Shown here piece after piece: positions 1-9,083 of a DNA stretch of 64,000 nucleotides; position 1 is the first letter of the stretch, and each line of letters begins with the position of its first letter. The notes below the pieces were generated by a model that saw only the letters and a list, made by a program, of their open reading frames with translations, had not been told where the DNA came from and made no database searches. Source of the stretch: Teichococcus oryzae (GTDB lineage: Bacteria; Pseudomonadota; Alphaproteobacteria; Acetobacterales; Acetobacteraceae); contig NZ_VUKA01000002.1 in the NCBI RefSeq assembly GCF_008386565.1, positions 186,001-250,000 on the forward strand, read 5' to 3'. The position numbers and the translations under genes are program-made.

Positions 1-224
1 CCGCAGGGGATGTCGAACTCCACCAAGCGCAGGCCCTCCGATGCGCCTTCGCGCCGGCCATGGCGGAACCCGCCCTCCAGCCCGGTCACCGCCCCCTCAT
101 AGCGGCCGCAGGCCAGCGTCACGGAATGGCCGCGCCGGATCAGCGCGTGGGCCAGGGCATGGCTGCGCGTGGCGGTGGCGCCTTCGGGCGCGGAATAATG
201 CTGGTGCAGGTAAAGCAGGCGCAT
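1..224 (-). CDS. Glycosyltransferase family 4 (GT-B), N-terminal part only
   Basis: Only the first 74 codons lie in the window; the gene runs off the left edge. The product opens MRLLYLHQHYSAPEG and continues with TRSHALAHALIRRGH and VTLACGRYEG. This is the usual start of GT-B glycosyltransferases such as WcaI-like enzymes: a first beta strand, a glycine/serine-rich loop, then a helix carrying an H-x-L-A-x-x-L pattern. It starts 7 bases after the stop of the aminotransferase gene, so it belongs to the same leftward operon. The inferred role is transfer of a sugar onto the lipid-linked precursor of a surface polysaccharide. The donor and acceptor cannot be read from this fragment. Confidence 0.7.
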   Translation of the reverse strand, partial: MRLLYLHQHYSAPEGATATRSHALAHALIRRGHSVTLACGRYEGAVTGLEGGFRHGRREGASEGLRLVEFDIPC

Positions 225-231
225 GGCGTCC

Positions 232-1479
232 TCAGCCCTTGCAGCAGGCGCGGATGACATCGGTCACCCGCGCCTGCTCCTCGGCGGTCATGCTGCCGCT
301 GGGCAGGCACAGGCCGCGCTCGAACAGCCGGCCCGACAGGCCGTCGCCATGGAACCGGGCGCCGCGAAAGGCGGGCTGCATGTGCAGCGGCTTCCACACC
401 GGGCGGCTCTCGATCTGCGCGGCGTCGAGGGCGCGCCGCACCGCTTCCCGCGTGGTGCCGAACGCCTTGGGGTCGATCTGGATCACCGACAGCCAGCGGG
501 AGGATCGCGCCCAGGCGGGCTCCGGCATCAGGCTGACGCCGGGCAGGCCCGACAGCGCCTCGGCATAGCGGTCGAACACCAGCCGGCGTTCCGCGACGCG
601 GGCTTCCAGCGCGCCGATCTGCGCCAGCCCCACCGCCGCCAGCACCGAGGACAGGCCATAGGAATAGCCCGTGGTCTCGTGCTGGTAGTGCGGCGCGGTT
701 TCCTTGGCCTGGGTGGCCAGGTGGCGGGCGCGGGCGATCAGCGCCGGGTCGTCCGACACCAGCGCGCCGCCGCCGCCGGCGGTGATGATCTTGTTGCCGT
801 TGAAGGAAAAGGCGGCCAGCGCCGCGCCCTTGCCCACCGGGCGGTCCCGGTAGCGCGCGCCCAGCGCCTCGGCGCTGTCGCACAGCACCGGCACGCCCCA
901 GCGGCCGCACACCGCCAGGATGGCGTCCAGGTCGCAGGGCTGGCCATACAGGTCCACCGGCACCACGGCGCGCGGCAGGCGGCCCTTGGTGGCGGCCTTC
1001 TGCAACTGGTCCTCCAGCAGGTTGGGGTCCAGCGTCCAGCTTTCGGGGGAAACGTCCAGGAAACGCGGGCGGGCGCCCATCTGCACGGCGGGCGCGACCG
1101 TCGCCACGAAAGTCAGGCTCTGGGTCCAGACCTCGTCGCCGCGCTCCACCCCCAGCACGCGGAAGCCGAGATGCAGCGCGGCCGTGCCGGAAGCGACGGC
1201 GGCGGTGTGGGCGAAGCCCGCCGCCTCCCCCACAGCCTGCTCGAACTGCTCGGGGACCGGCCCGGCGGGGGCGATCCAGCCATCGGTCAGGGTCCGGCTG
1301 AGCACCGCCAGCTCGCCCCCCACCAGGCTGGGCGGGGACAGGTGCAGGCGCAGCCTTGGCGCCTTGGCGGGGTGGGAGCGGTTCGGGAACACCAGCACCG
1401 CCGTGGCGGAAGCATCCCCTGCCCGCTGCCGATCGTCGCTGCCGCTGCGGAGGGAGATGGCCACCATGACCTGCTTCAC
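232..1479 (-). CDS. DegT/DnrJ/EryC1/StrS-family sugar aminotransferase (PglE-like)
   Basis: A 415-residue PLP-dependent aminotransferase that would convert a keto-sugar nucleotide to an amino sugar. Family marks are the opening SPPSLVGGEL, DGWIAPAGP, the SGTAALHL loop that binds the PLP phosphate (about residues 97-104), the D201 region (CDSAEALGA), and the Schiff-base lysine K230 in SFNGNKIIT followed by a glycine run. About 40 residues precede the usual family start, so a downstream start (a GTG codes for residue 30) is possible. The next gene is a PglC-size sugar-phosphate transferase, which suggests an amino-sugar first residue, perhaps bacillosamine-like. The exact substrate is inferred. 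The upstream gap of about 70 bases is AT-rich and may carry a promoter. Confidence 0.85.
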   Translation of the reverse strand: MKQVMVAISLRSGSDDRQRAGDASATAVLVFPNRSHPAKAPRLRLHLSPPSLVGGELAVLSRTLTDGWIAPAGPVPEQFEQAVGEAAGFAHTAAVASGTAALHLGFRVLGVERGDEVWTQSLTFVATVAPAVQMGARPRFLDVSPESWTLDPNLLEDQLQKAATKGRLPRAVVPVDLYGQPCDLDAILAVCGRWGVPVLCDSAEALGARYRDRPVGKGAALAAFSFNGNKIITAGGGGALVSDDPALIARARHLATQAKETAPHYQHETTGYSYGLSSVLAAVGLAQIGALEARVAERRLVFDRYAEALSGLPGVSLMPEPAWARSSRWLSVIQIDPKAFGTTREAVRRALDAAQIESRPVWKPLHMQPAFRGARFHGDGLSGRLFERGLCLPSGSMTAEEQARVTDVIRACCKG

Positions 1480-1548
1480 GCTGAATTGATGACACTAGCG
1501 AAACAGGTTCCGGATGATCCGACAAGTCAACAAATCAACCAGAAGTTA

Positions 1549-2181
1549 CTATTTTCTGCTGGACTTTTCCGGAGAATTATCAATGAAAGGTTGAAAATCA
1601 GGCATGGTGACATGGCCGGGCGCATGAACCCCGCGCCCGCTCAGCAGGATGCCGAACGTGCCCAGGAGCGCCCGGCAATCGGTGCGGAAGCACAGCGCCT
1701 CGGCATAGGTCGCGTCCATCTCCAGCCGCTCCTCCCAGGGCAGGGCGTTCCGCCCCGCCGCCTGAGCGATGCCTGCCAGTCCCGGCCGCGCCATCAGGCG
1801 CAGCCGCTGCCGGGGGGAATAGCGCGCGGCATAGGCCACCGGCAGCGGGCGGGGGCCGACAAGGCTCATCTCCCCCCGCAGCACGTTCAACAGCTGCGGC
1901 AGCTCATCCAGGGCCGAAGCGCGCAGCCGGCGGCCAAAGGGCGTCAGCCGCGCCGCGTCCTCCCCGGGGCCATCCCGCATGGAGCGGAACTTCAGCAGGG
2001 TGAAGGGGCCGCCCCCCTGCCCGGCGCGTTCCTGCCGGAACAGCACCGGGCGCCCCAGCGCCAGCCGCACCGCCACAGCCGTGCCCAGCAGCAGGGGCGA
2101 CAACAGCACGAGGCCGAGCAAGGCACCCGCCACATCCACCAGCCGCTTGCCGCGGCGGCGGTACCAGCCTTCATGCAACAC
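1549..2181 (-). CDS. Initiating sugar-phosphate transferase (bacterial sugar transferase, PglC/WcaJ C-terminal type)
   Basis: The product (210 residues from a GTG start) links a sugar phosphate to undecaprenyl phosphate, the first membrane step of polysaccharide assembly. One hydrophobic helix near residues 14-35 is followed by the cytosolic catalytic block: KFRSMRDG, LDELPQLLNVLRGEMS and LVGPRPL, all hallmark motifs. The length matches the short PglC-like class rather than the five-helix WbaP class. The longer open frame upstream lies inside the ligase gene and is ignored. The GTG at 2181 overlaps the end of the ligase gene by 11 bases; the TTG directly after it is an alternative start. The last 20 codons are clearly more AT-rich than the rest. 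Confidence 0.85.
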   Translation of the reverse strand: MLHEGWYRRRGKRLVDVAGALLGLVLLSPLLLGTAVAVRLALGRPVLFRQERAGQGGGPFTLLKFRSMRDGPGEDAARLTPFGRRLRASALDELPQLLNVLRGEMSLVGPRPLPVAYAARYSPRQRLRLMARPGLAGIAQAAGRNALPWEERLEMDATYAEALCFRTDCRALLGTFGILLSGRGVHAPGHVTMPDFQPFIDNSPEKSSRK

Positions 2182-3415
2182 GCTTCGCCACCATTCCCGT
2201 TGAAAGCGCCAGACCCAGGGCGAACCAGACCATCCGGTTGCCGAGATCTGTCGAAACCATGGCGGCGAGGCCCACCGGCAGCACCAGGGCGGCGATTTGC
2301 GCCACCCGCGCCGGCGCCGCGTGCCGCGCCCGCAGCAGCAGCAGCACCGCCCCGCCGCCAAAGCAGCACAGCCACAGAACAAGGCCGAGCGGCCCACCCT
2401 CGGCGAAGGCTTCCAGCGCGTGGTTGTGCGGATAAAGGCCGCGCCGCTCGCCATGGCCGGCGGCGATGGTGAAGCCGCCCGTTCCCAGGCCGAGCGGCAG
2501 CGCCGCGCCCGCCCAGTCCAGCGCCGCCCGCCACAGCGCCGGCCGGGCCGAGGCTTCCATCCCGCCTTCGGTGAACCGTTCCAGCGTGCGCAGCCCCTCC
2601 ATGGCCTGGAATTGCAGCAGCAGCAGCCCCGCCCCCAGCATGGCGGCCAGCGCGGCCGCCAGGCTCCAGCGCAGCGCCAGCCCGGTGCGGCCGGCGGACC
2701 AGCAGCGCAGCGCCGGCGTCAGCAGCACCGACAGGCCGAGCGAGATCAGCCCCATCCGGCCGCCCGGCAGCAGGGCAGCGGCGGCCAGCCCGAGGGTGTA
2801 GGCGCTCCAGAACAGGCGGGACGGCCAGGCCGGCGCCTCCACGATGCGCACCGCGCCGAGCCCGGCGGCGCAGGCGATGGCCAGCCCGGCCAGCTGGTAC
2901 TGGACCCGCAGCAGGTCGGGCTGGGCACCCACCATGCCGCCCAGCACGATGTTGCCGGTGGCGAGCCCCCAGGCCACCGACGCCGCCACCAGCGGGCCGG
3001 CGCCGAGCGTGGCCCGCACCAGCCAGCGCCGGGCCGACGCATCGGCGCCCAGCAGCATGCCGGCCACCAGCATCGGCGGCGCCACCAGCACGATTTCCGG
3101 CAGCTTCTGCGGCAGGATCACCGCCGAGCGGCTCCAGACGCCGGCCAGCACCAGCCAAAGCCACAGCAGCGCGGCGCCCGCCAGCGGCAGGGCCAGCGCG
3201 CCATGCAGCCACCAGCGGCGGGTCAGCAGCAGCACCGCCAGCAGCGGCGGCAGCAGCGCGGCGGCCAGCAGCGTGAGGTCCACCGGCAAGGCGGCGCCCG
3301 GCGGGGTGGATTTCAGCGCACCGGCGAAATGCAGCGCCGCGCCCGCCAGCCCGGCCAGGCTGCCGATGCCTGCGGCATCGACGCGGATGGCGCCCAGCGG
3401 TTGCCCGTTCTTCAT
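2171..3415 (-). CDS. O-antigen ligase / Wzy-like polymerase family membrane protein
   Basis: A 414-residue integral membrane protein with about ten to twelve hydrophobic segments. It has the large hydrophilic loop near the C-terminus that is typical of WaaL/Wzy proteins: a region of about 60 residues ending in PLGLGTGGFTIAAGHGER and YPHNHALEAFAEGG. The P-H-N motif with H-x-L-E in this loop is characteristic of the O-antigen ligase domain. The ATG at 3415 forms an ATGA overlap with the Wzz-like gene stop, so it is preferred over an upstream ATG at 3490. In this operon it probably polymerises or ligates repeat units at the periplasmic face. Polymerase and ligase activity cannot be told apart by sequence alone. 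Confidence 0.8.
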   Translation of the reverse strand: MKNGQPLGAIRVDAAGIGSLAGLAGAALHFAGALKSTPPGAALPVDLTLLAAALLPPLLAVLLLTRRWWLHGALALPLAGAALLWLWLVLAGVWSRSAVILPQKLPEIVLVAPPMLVAGMLLGADASARRWLVRATLGAGPLVAASVAWGLATGNIVLGGMVGAQPDLLRVQYQLAGLAIACAAGLGAVRIVEAPAWPSRLFWSAYTLGLAAAALLPGGRMGLISLGLSVLLTPALRCWSAGRTGLALRWSLAAALAAMLGAGLLLLQFQAMEGLRTLERFTEGGMEASARPALWRAALDWAGAALPLGLGTGGFTIAAGHGERRGLYPHNHALEAFAEGGPLGLVLWLCCFGGGAVLLLLRARHAAPARVAQIAALVLPVGLAAMVSTDLGNRMVWFALGLALSTGMVAKRVA

Positions 3416-4335
3416 CGGCCAGGTGCCCGCGCGGCATCCGGGGGGGCATCCCGGCGAACCTCGCCACGCGCCGCGCCGGAAGCCGGCCAACGGCTTCCCC
3501 CGGAATGGCGGGAACCGCGCAGCAGCACCCAGCAGCCGGCCAGGAACAGGCCGGCCAGCGGCGCCGCCACCGCCAGCAGGGCGAGCAGCAGCGGCCGGTT
3601 CGGCAGGGAAGGCCGCAGCGGCGCGCCCGGGCCCGACACCAGGCGGGCCGCCACCACCTCATCGGCGCGCAACACCAGGGCGACGCGCTGGTGTTGCGCC
3701 AGCAGCTCGAACATCGGCGTGCGCAGGTAGATGTCCCGCTCCTGCGCCAGCCTTGCCTCCAGGGCGGCGATGCGGCGCTGCGCCAGGGCCAGCAGGTCCT
3801 GCCGCACCCGTGCCTCGGCGAAGGCGTGCAGGCGCAGCAGCGTATCCAGCGCCGCCTCCCGCCGCGGATGCGCCAGCGCCAGGGTCCAGGTGACCGAGGC
3901 CAGGGATTGCGTCACGGCGAGGTTGCGCTCCAGCCAGCGTTCCACGTCATCCGCGTCCGGGGCGCGGTTCAGGCCGAGGGCCTGCTTCACCGGCGCCAGC
4001 GGCCCCGCCGCCTGCCGCGCTGCCAGGTCGGTCAGGATGCCGGTGTCGCGCGCCAGCATCGCCGCCGCTTCCGGGCTGCGCAGCGCCGACAGGTAGATGG
4101 CGAAATTGCCGCTGGGCCGCGTGTCCAGCAGGCTTCCGGGGGACAGCGCATTGGCCGAGATCAGCGTGGACACCGCGACGCCGCTGGTTTCCGCCGGCGC
4201 CACCACCGCCTCGGCCAGATGGGCGCGCGGCCAGTTCAGGATCAGCGCGCCGCCGGCGCCGAGCAGCAGCAGCACCGCTGGCAGCAGCCAGCGCCACAGC
4301 CGAAGCACGCCCCGCAGAAGCTGGTCGAGCGGCAT
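3412..4335 (-). CDS. Wzz-like polysaccharide chain-length regulator / co-polymerase
   Basis: A 307-residue inner-membrane protein with one helix near residues 14-34 and a second near 248-272, enclosing a periplasmic domain with helical, coiled-coil-prone segments around residues 165-225. This two-helix layout is that of Wzz/GumC polysaccharide co-polymerases. There is no C-terminal Walker motif, so it is not a BY-kinase fusion. The tail after the second helix is short and basic. It starts 16 bases after the lyase stop and overlaps the ligase start, so the genes are co-transcribed. The family assignment rests on topology and context more than on a signature motif. Confidence 0.65.
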   Translation of the reverse strand: MPLDQLLRGVLRLWRWLLPAVLLLLGAGGALILNWPRAHLAEAVVAPAETSGVAVSTLISANALSPGSLLDTRPSGNFAIYLSALRSPEAAAMLARDTGILTDLAARQAAGPLAPVKQALGLNRAPDADDVERWLERNLAVTQSLASVTWTLALAHPRREAALDTLLRLHAFAEARVRQDLLALAQRRIAALEARLAQERDIYLRTPMFELLAQHQRVALVLRADEVVAARLVSGPGAPLRPSLPNRPLLLALLAVAAPLAGLFLAGCWVLLRGSRHSGGSRWPASGAARGEVRRDAPPDAARAPGR

Positions 4336-4351
4336 CAGCGCGGCGTGCCGG

Positions 4352-6073
4352 TCACGGCAACATCACGGTGGTGCGCAACTGCCGCACCGGCGCGGCGATG
4401 CGCGCCACCAACACCGAACAGGGCCGCACCACCCCATAGGCCGGGCTTTCCCAGCCCTGCTCCAGCGCCAGGAGAAAGGGCGCGTCGGCTTCCAGCCGCA
4501 ACCGCGCGGCCCCGCTGGCCCCATCCGGCTCCAGCCGCCAGGCGCCGGGGCCGAGGCGCCAGCGCAGCTCCAGCCTGTGGAAGCGGCCCGAAACCTCGTC
4601 CTCCACCGTCCAGACGCGGCCTTCGGCGCGGATGGCGCGGCGGTGGCCGTTGCCATGCATGTCGCGCAGCGCCGCGCCCCCCGCCACCGCCCACAGGCGG
4701 GGCCAGCGGGCGAGCAGGAAGCGGGACAGGCGCGGCATCGGCTCCCGCCCGTCAAAGGTGATCGTGTTGTGCGCGGCGGCGGCGGGGAAGTAATCCAGCC
4801 ACCAGCGCTCCGCCGCGGCCGGGTTGTAGGCGCCGGTGCCGCCATCGGCGAGGATCGGCCGGCTCCCGTCCCACAATTCGAAATGCAGCAGGTCGGCCTG
4901 GCCGGGGCGGAAGCGCAGCGGGCCGGCGCGCAGCAGGGCGCGGGCGCCGGCGCTTTCCCAGCCCATGCTGCCGCTGGCCCGCCAGGCGGCCGGGCGGGGC
5001 ATGGCCGGTGCGGCGGGCAGGCCGAGCCAGAGGCAGCCCGGCTCCGCCCCGAAGCCGGCCGATTCGCCGGCGAACAGACGCAGCGCCCGCTCGGCGCTGC
5101 CCCGCGCATCCGCTTCCCCGCAGCAGGACAGGTCGGCCAGGGCGGAGCCATCCTGGTGGCCGAGTCGCGGCAGCCCGCCATCATCCGCCACCAGCCGCGC
5201 CAGCCAGCGCGCCGCCGCCATGGCGCGGGTGGCGAAGGGCGACGGCAGGGGGGGCTGGCGCAGGGCTTGGCGCAACAGCTCGACCACCGACAGGGTGTCC
5301 AGCAGCAGCCGGTGATAGCCGGTGGAAAGCTGCGCGAAGCCGCCATCCGGCGCCACCAGCCGCGCCAGCGCCGCGGACAGGTCCCGCGCCGCGCCGCGCG
5401 CCATGCGGCGCTCACCCAGTAGCCAGCCGCAGGCCAGCAGGCCGGCAGGCTCGCTGATCGCATGGTTGTTGTCCTGCGCGCGGGCATAGGCGCGGGTGGC
5501 GGCGATGCGACGCGCATGGCGCCGCAGCAGGTGCCGGATTGCGTCCGGCGGATGCCCGGCATTGCCCGCCAGCACCAGAGCCAGGGCCAGATGCAGCACG
5601 CGCAGCGCCGCTTCCTGCCCGCAGGCCCAGTTGGGGCCGCGAAAGGCGGGATTGGCCAGGCTCCATTCCCGCAGCCGCGCGGCCAGGGCTTCGCGGTGGC
5701 CCTCCTCCGGCCACAGCCGCGCGGCCTGCACCAGCAGCGGCACCCAGCCGAGGCGGTTGGCCTCCCATACCGGACGCACATCGCCGGGATGAAACAGGTC
5801 CATGCCAATGGCGGGCGCCGTGGCATCGAAGGAGCCGTGCCAACGGACGGGCGGCAGGGCGGCCAGCGCGGCGCGCAGCCGTGCCATGTCCCCCGGCGTC
5901 AGCAGCGGCGGAGGCGGCAGCGTCGTCGGAAGCAGGTCGCCGGCCGGCCATGAGCAGGGAGCCGCGCGGAGCCGCCGCTGCGGCAGGCCGGCGGCGTGGC
6001 TCAGCCGGTGCAGCGCATAGAACGCCAGCGGACGGGGGCCGATCCGCCGCGCGGCATCGACCATCAGTAGCAT
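4352..6073 (-). CDS. Heparinase II/III-like polysaccharide lyase family protein
   Basis: About 573 residues. The N-terminal half is alpha-helical (an alpha/alpha toroid, with NNHAISEPAG and GFAQLSTGYHRLLLDTL). The C-terminal half is a beta-sandwich with LLHFELWDGSRPILADGG and AHNTITFDGREPM; the A-H-N-T motif is diagnostic of the heparinase II/III C-terminal domain. Such genes are often found in exopolysaccharide loci and are thought to trim or release nascent polymer, although lyase activity is rarely shown. No signal peptide is obvious. Starts at 6109, 6073 and 6064 are all possible; 6073 is chosen for a weak AGGG upstream. It is the first gene of the leftward operon. Confidence 0.8.
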   Translation of the reverse strand: MLLMVDAARRIGPRPLAFYALHRLSHAAGLPQRRLRAAPCSWPAGDLLPTTLPPPPLLTPGDMARLRAALAALPPVRWHGSFDATAPAIGMDLFHPGDVRPVWEANRLGWVPLLVQAARLWPEEGHREALAARLREWSLANPAFRGPNWACGQEAALRVLHLALALVLAGNAGHPPDAIRHLLRRHARRIAATRAYARAQDNNHAISEPAGLLACGWLLGERRMARGAARDLSAALARLVAPDGGFAQLSTGYHRLLLDTLSVVELLRQALRQPPLPSPFATRAMAAARWLARLVADDGGLPRLGHQDGSALADLSCCGEADARGSAERALRLFAGESAGFGAEPGCLWLGLPAAPAMPRPAAWRASGSMGWESAGARALLRAGPLRFRPGQADLLHFELWDGSRPILADGGTGAYNPAAAERWWLDYFPAAAAHNTITFDGREPMPRLSRFLLARWPRLWAVAGGAALRDMHGNGHRRAIRAEGRVWTVEDEVSGRFHRLELRWRLGPGAWRLEPDGASGAARLRLEADAPFLLALEQGWESPAYGVVRPCSVLVARIAAPVRQLRTTVMLP

Positions 6074-6097
6074 TCGCGCCCTGGGTGAATTGCGTTC

Positions 6098-6126
6098 TTG
6101 GATCACCATAAACGAAATGGTAAGAT
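6098..6126 (+). promoter_or_regulatory. Putative sigma70-type promoter for the SLBB export gene
   Basis: TTGGAT and TAAGAT are separated by 17 bases in the AT-rich gap between the divergent polysaccharide genes, about 25 bases before the ATG at 6151. The call is by inspection only. The leftward operon must also start here, because its first codon is at 6064-6109. Confidence 0.4.
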
Positions 6127-6150
6127 AACAATCACGTTTTTGCGAGCGGC

Positions 6151-9000
6151 ATGACGCAGCTCGATCATCAAGGTGGCGTCGAAATCGTGTCCCGCCCCGC
6201 CGCATCGGCCAGGCTGTTCCAGAACGGGGCGCCGGCCGCATCCCGGGCCTTCCGGCCGCCGCGCCTCGCCCGCCTGCTGATGGCGGGGATGCTGCTGGCG
6301 GGCCAGGTCGCGCCGGGCCATGCCCAGCCCGCTCCGGGCGGCGCGGTGCCGAGCCCATGGTTGTCGCCGCCTGCCCTGCCTTCCACCCTGCCGGTCCCCC
6401 TGCCGGGAGGCATGCCGCTGCCGAGCCTGCCGCCCGCCCTGCAGCAGGACATCATGCAGCGGATCATGGAGGCCGCGGGCCCCCGCGACGCGCCCATGCC
6501 GGCCGCTCCGCCCTTGCCGGCCCAGGCCCTGCCCAGCGGGGCGGCGCCGCCTCCGCAGCGCCCGGCGGTTCCGCCCTTCCCGCAGCCCCTGGCTGATCCG
6601 CTTTCCCCCGTGGAAGCCTTTTTCGCCACCAGGCTGGACGCCACCGGGCTGCCGCCGGGACCGCCGCTGCGGCAATTCGGCTACGACACCTTCCGCGACC
6701 TGCTGGCTGCGCCGGCCGCCCCGCCGGCATCGGGCGGCCTGCCTGACGACTACATCCTGGGCCGCGACGACGAGATCCTGGTGTCGATCCGCGGCCGCAC
6801 GCGGCAGAACCAGACCTTGCGCATCACCCGGGACGGCACGGTGCTGCTGCCCGACCTCGCTCCCTTTCCTGCCGCCGGCCGCGCCCTGCGCGAGCTGCGT
6901 GTGGAGATCGAGGAGCGGGTCGCGCGCGAGCTGGGCGGTTCGGAAGCCTTTGTGTCCGTGGGGCAGCTGCGGCAGATCGGCGTGTTCGTCGCGGGGGAGG
7001 TGGTGCGGCCCGGCCTGCAATCCCTGCCCGCCCTGGCCTCGGTGCTGGACGTGCTGGCCCAGGCGGGCGGGGTGAAGCGCAGCGGCTCCCTGCGCGCCAT
7101 CCGCGTGGAAGGGCCGCGCGGCAGCCGGGTGATCGACCTTTACAGCGTCATCGGCTCCGAGCCGGGCCAGCCCGACCTGCGGCTGCGCGAAGGCGAGCGG
7201 GTGGTGGTGCCGCCGCTCGGCCCCACCATCGCCATGGCCGGCGAGGTGACGCGGCCGGGCATCTATGAGCTGCCCGCCGGCACCGCGTCGCAGCCTCTGG
7301 CGGCGTTGCTGCGGCTGGCGGGGGAAGCGCTGCGCCCCGCCGGCAACCGCTTCCTGCTGCACGGCACCGACAATGGCGGCCGCCGCAGCCTGTCGGAGAT
7401 CGGCCTCCAGGCCCGGCTGCGGCGGGGCGACGCGGTGGTGGCGCAGGCGGCGCTGAACGTGGCGGCCGGGCAGGTGCGGGTGGTCGGCCATGTGGCGCAG
7501 CCCATGCTGCGCCCCGCCCATGGCGGCGGATTGCGGGCGCTGCTGGCCGATTCGCGGCTGGTGCGGCCCGACCCCTATGTACGGCTGGGCGCGGTCTGGC
7601 GGGTCGACCCCGCCACCCGGGTGCGGCGCTTCGGCGCCTTCGACCTGGGCCGGCTCCTGCAAGGCCAGGCCGAGCTGCCGCTGCGCGAGGATGACGAGGT
7701 CATCCTGTTGTCGCAAACCGACGTGCTGTGGCTGGCCAGCCCGCCGGTGCAGCGGGCGCTGCGCGGCGAGCTGGCCCCGGCCGGTCCCGGGGCCATGGCG
7801 GCCGCCGCCGAATGCCCGGCGCTGCAATCCCTGGCCATCGCCGCGCGCTCCTCCCCCGTGCGCTTCGCCCATGTGCGTGGCGCCGGCTTCCCCGATCTCG
7901 GCGCGCCGCCCTGCCCGCAGGTGTTCCTGGACTACCCGGCGCTGCTGCCCTTTCTGCTGGATCAGGCGGTGCTGGTGTCGGGCGAGGCGCGGCTGCCCGG
8001 GCTGTATCCGATCCTGGACAACACCGGCCTGGACCAGGTGCTGGCGGCGGCGGGCGGGCACACCGACACGGCGGACCTGTCGGCGGTGGAGCTTTCGCGC
8101 GAGCCGCTGGAGCAGGCCGGGGCGATCGCCCTGCAACGCACCCTGCTGGACCTGCGCTCGGGCAATTTCGCCGCCGTGCGGCTGTCCCCGCGCGACGGCA
8201 TCCGCATCCCGCGCGGCTTCGGCGACCGCGACAGCGGCCCGGTGACGCTGATGGGCGAGTTCCTGCGCCCGGGCATCTACGACATCCGCCGGGGCGAGCG
8301 CCTGTCGGAGCTGATCGCCCGGGCCGGCGGGCTGTCGCCGCAGGCCTATCCTTATGGTGCCGTGTTTTCCCGCGAAAGCGTCCGGCAGAAGCAGCAGGAT
8401 GGCTTCAACCGCACCGCGCGGGAACTGGAGCAGAGCCTGATCCAGGTCGCCGCCGGGCAGGCGGTGGCGGGCAGCAAGGCCGGCGGGCTCGATCTCGGCG
8501 GCGCCATCACGGCGGGGCGGGAAATGGCCGGCGCGCTGCGCGAGGCGCGCGCCGCCGGCCGCATGGTGGTGGAGGCCAACCCTGTCATCCTCGCCGCCCG
8601 GCCGGAACTCGACGTGCTGCTGGAGCCGGGCGACCTGATCGCCATCCCGAAGCGCCCCAACGAGGTCACGGTGGTGGGCGCCGTGCTGAACCCCGGCAGC
8701 CTTCAGTTCACCACGGGCTGGAAGGCGAATGAATATGTCCGCGCCTCGGGCGGGGCGCAGCGCTTCGCCGACGGGGCGCGGGCCTTTGTGGTGCTGCCGA
8801 ACGGGCAAAGCGTGCCGGCCGGGCTCGGCGCCTGGCAGGCTGGCGGGCCGCCCATCCCGCCGGGCAGCCTGGTGGTGGTGCCGCAGGACCCCAGCCCCTA
8901 CGAGACCTGGGGCTTCATCCGCGACCTGACGCAAACGCTGGGGCAGCTTTCCCTCAGCGCCGCGGCGCTGTCGGTGATCACCCGCTCATCCTCGCGCTGA
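6151..9000 (+). CDS. Polysaccharide export outer-membrane protein with multiple SLBB domains
   Basis: A 949-residue Wza-like exporter. A signal sequence lies unusually far in (residues 34-59: hydrophobic RLLMAGMLLAG, then GHAQ as the probable cleavage site). A proline-rich stretch follows (about 60-150), then the poly-export domain (DDYILGRDDEILVSIRGR, about 198-215), then a series of SLBB/soluble-ligand repeats seen as GEVVRPG, GEVTRPGIYELP, GEARLPGLYPI, GEFLRPGIYDIRRGE and GAVLNPGSLQF. Classical Wza is about 380 residues; the extra SLBB copies explain the length. It would form the outer-membrane or periplasmic channel for the polymer made by the divergent operon. An alternative start downstream would give a more conventional signal peptide. 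Confidence 0.88.
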   Translation: MTQLDHQGGVEIVSRPAASARLFQNGAPAASRAFRPPRLARLLMAGMLLAGQVAPGHAQPAPGGAVPSPWLSPPALPSTLPVPLPGGMPLPSLPPALQQDIMQRIMEAAGPRDAPMPAAPPLPAQALPSGAAPPPQRPAVPPFPQPLADPLSPVEAFFATRLDATGLPPGPPLRQFGYDTFRDLLAAPAAPPASGGLPDDYILGRDDEILVSIRGRTRQNQTLRITRDGTVLLPDLAPFPAAGRALRELRVEIEERVARELGGSEAFVSVGQLRQIGVFVAGEVVRPGLQSLPALASVLDVLAQAGGVKRSGSLRAIRVEGPRGSRVIDLYSVIGSEPGQPDLRLREGERVVVPPLGPTIAMAGEVTRPGIYELPAGTASQPLAALLRLAGEALRPAGNRFLLHGTDNGGRRSLSEIGLQARLRRGDAVVAQAALNVAAGQVRVVGHVAQPMLRPAHGGGLRALLADSRLVRPDPYVRLGAVWRVDPATRVRRFGAFDLGRLLQGQAELPLREDDEVILLSQTDVLWLASPPVQRALRGELAPAGPGAMAAAAECPALQSLAIAARSSPVRFAHVRGAGFPDLGAPPCPQVFLDYPALLPFLLDQAVLVSGEARLPGLYPILDNTGLDQVLAAAGGHTDTADLSAVELSREPLEQAGAIALQRTLLDLRSGNFAAVRLSPRDGIRIPRGFGDRDSGPVTLMGEFLRPGIYDIRRGERLSELIARAGGLSPQAYPYGAVFSRESVRQKQQDGFNRTARELEQSLIQVAAGQAVAGSKAGGLDLGGAITAGREMAGALREARAAGRMVVEANPVILAARPELDVLLEPGDLIAIPKRPNEVTVVGAVLNPGSLQFTTGWKANEYVRASGGAQRFADGARAFVVLPNGQSVPAGLGAWQAGGPPIPPGSLVVVPQDPSPYETWGFIRDLTQTLGQLSLSAAALSVITRSSSR

Positions 9001-9083
9001 GCCAGGGGGAAATGATGCGGGTTCGGCCGCAGGGGGCGCCCCTCCCCTTTTCCACGGCGCCGCTTCGGTGCATGCCCCCGGGG

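Noticed and set aside
3412-4335. BY-type tyrosine kinase fused to the Wzz-like protein
   Set aside because: No Walker A or B motif and no tyrosine-rich tail are present.
6103-8934. A 943-codon minus-strand open frame
   Set aside because: It is the antisense shadow of the SLBB export gene, with Gln/His/Arg-rich composition and no motifs.
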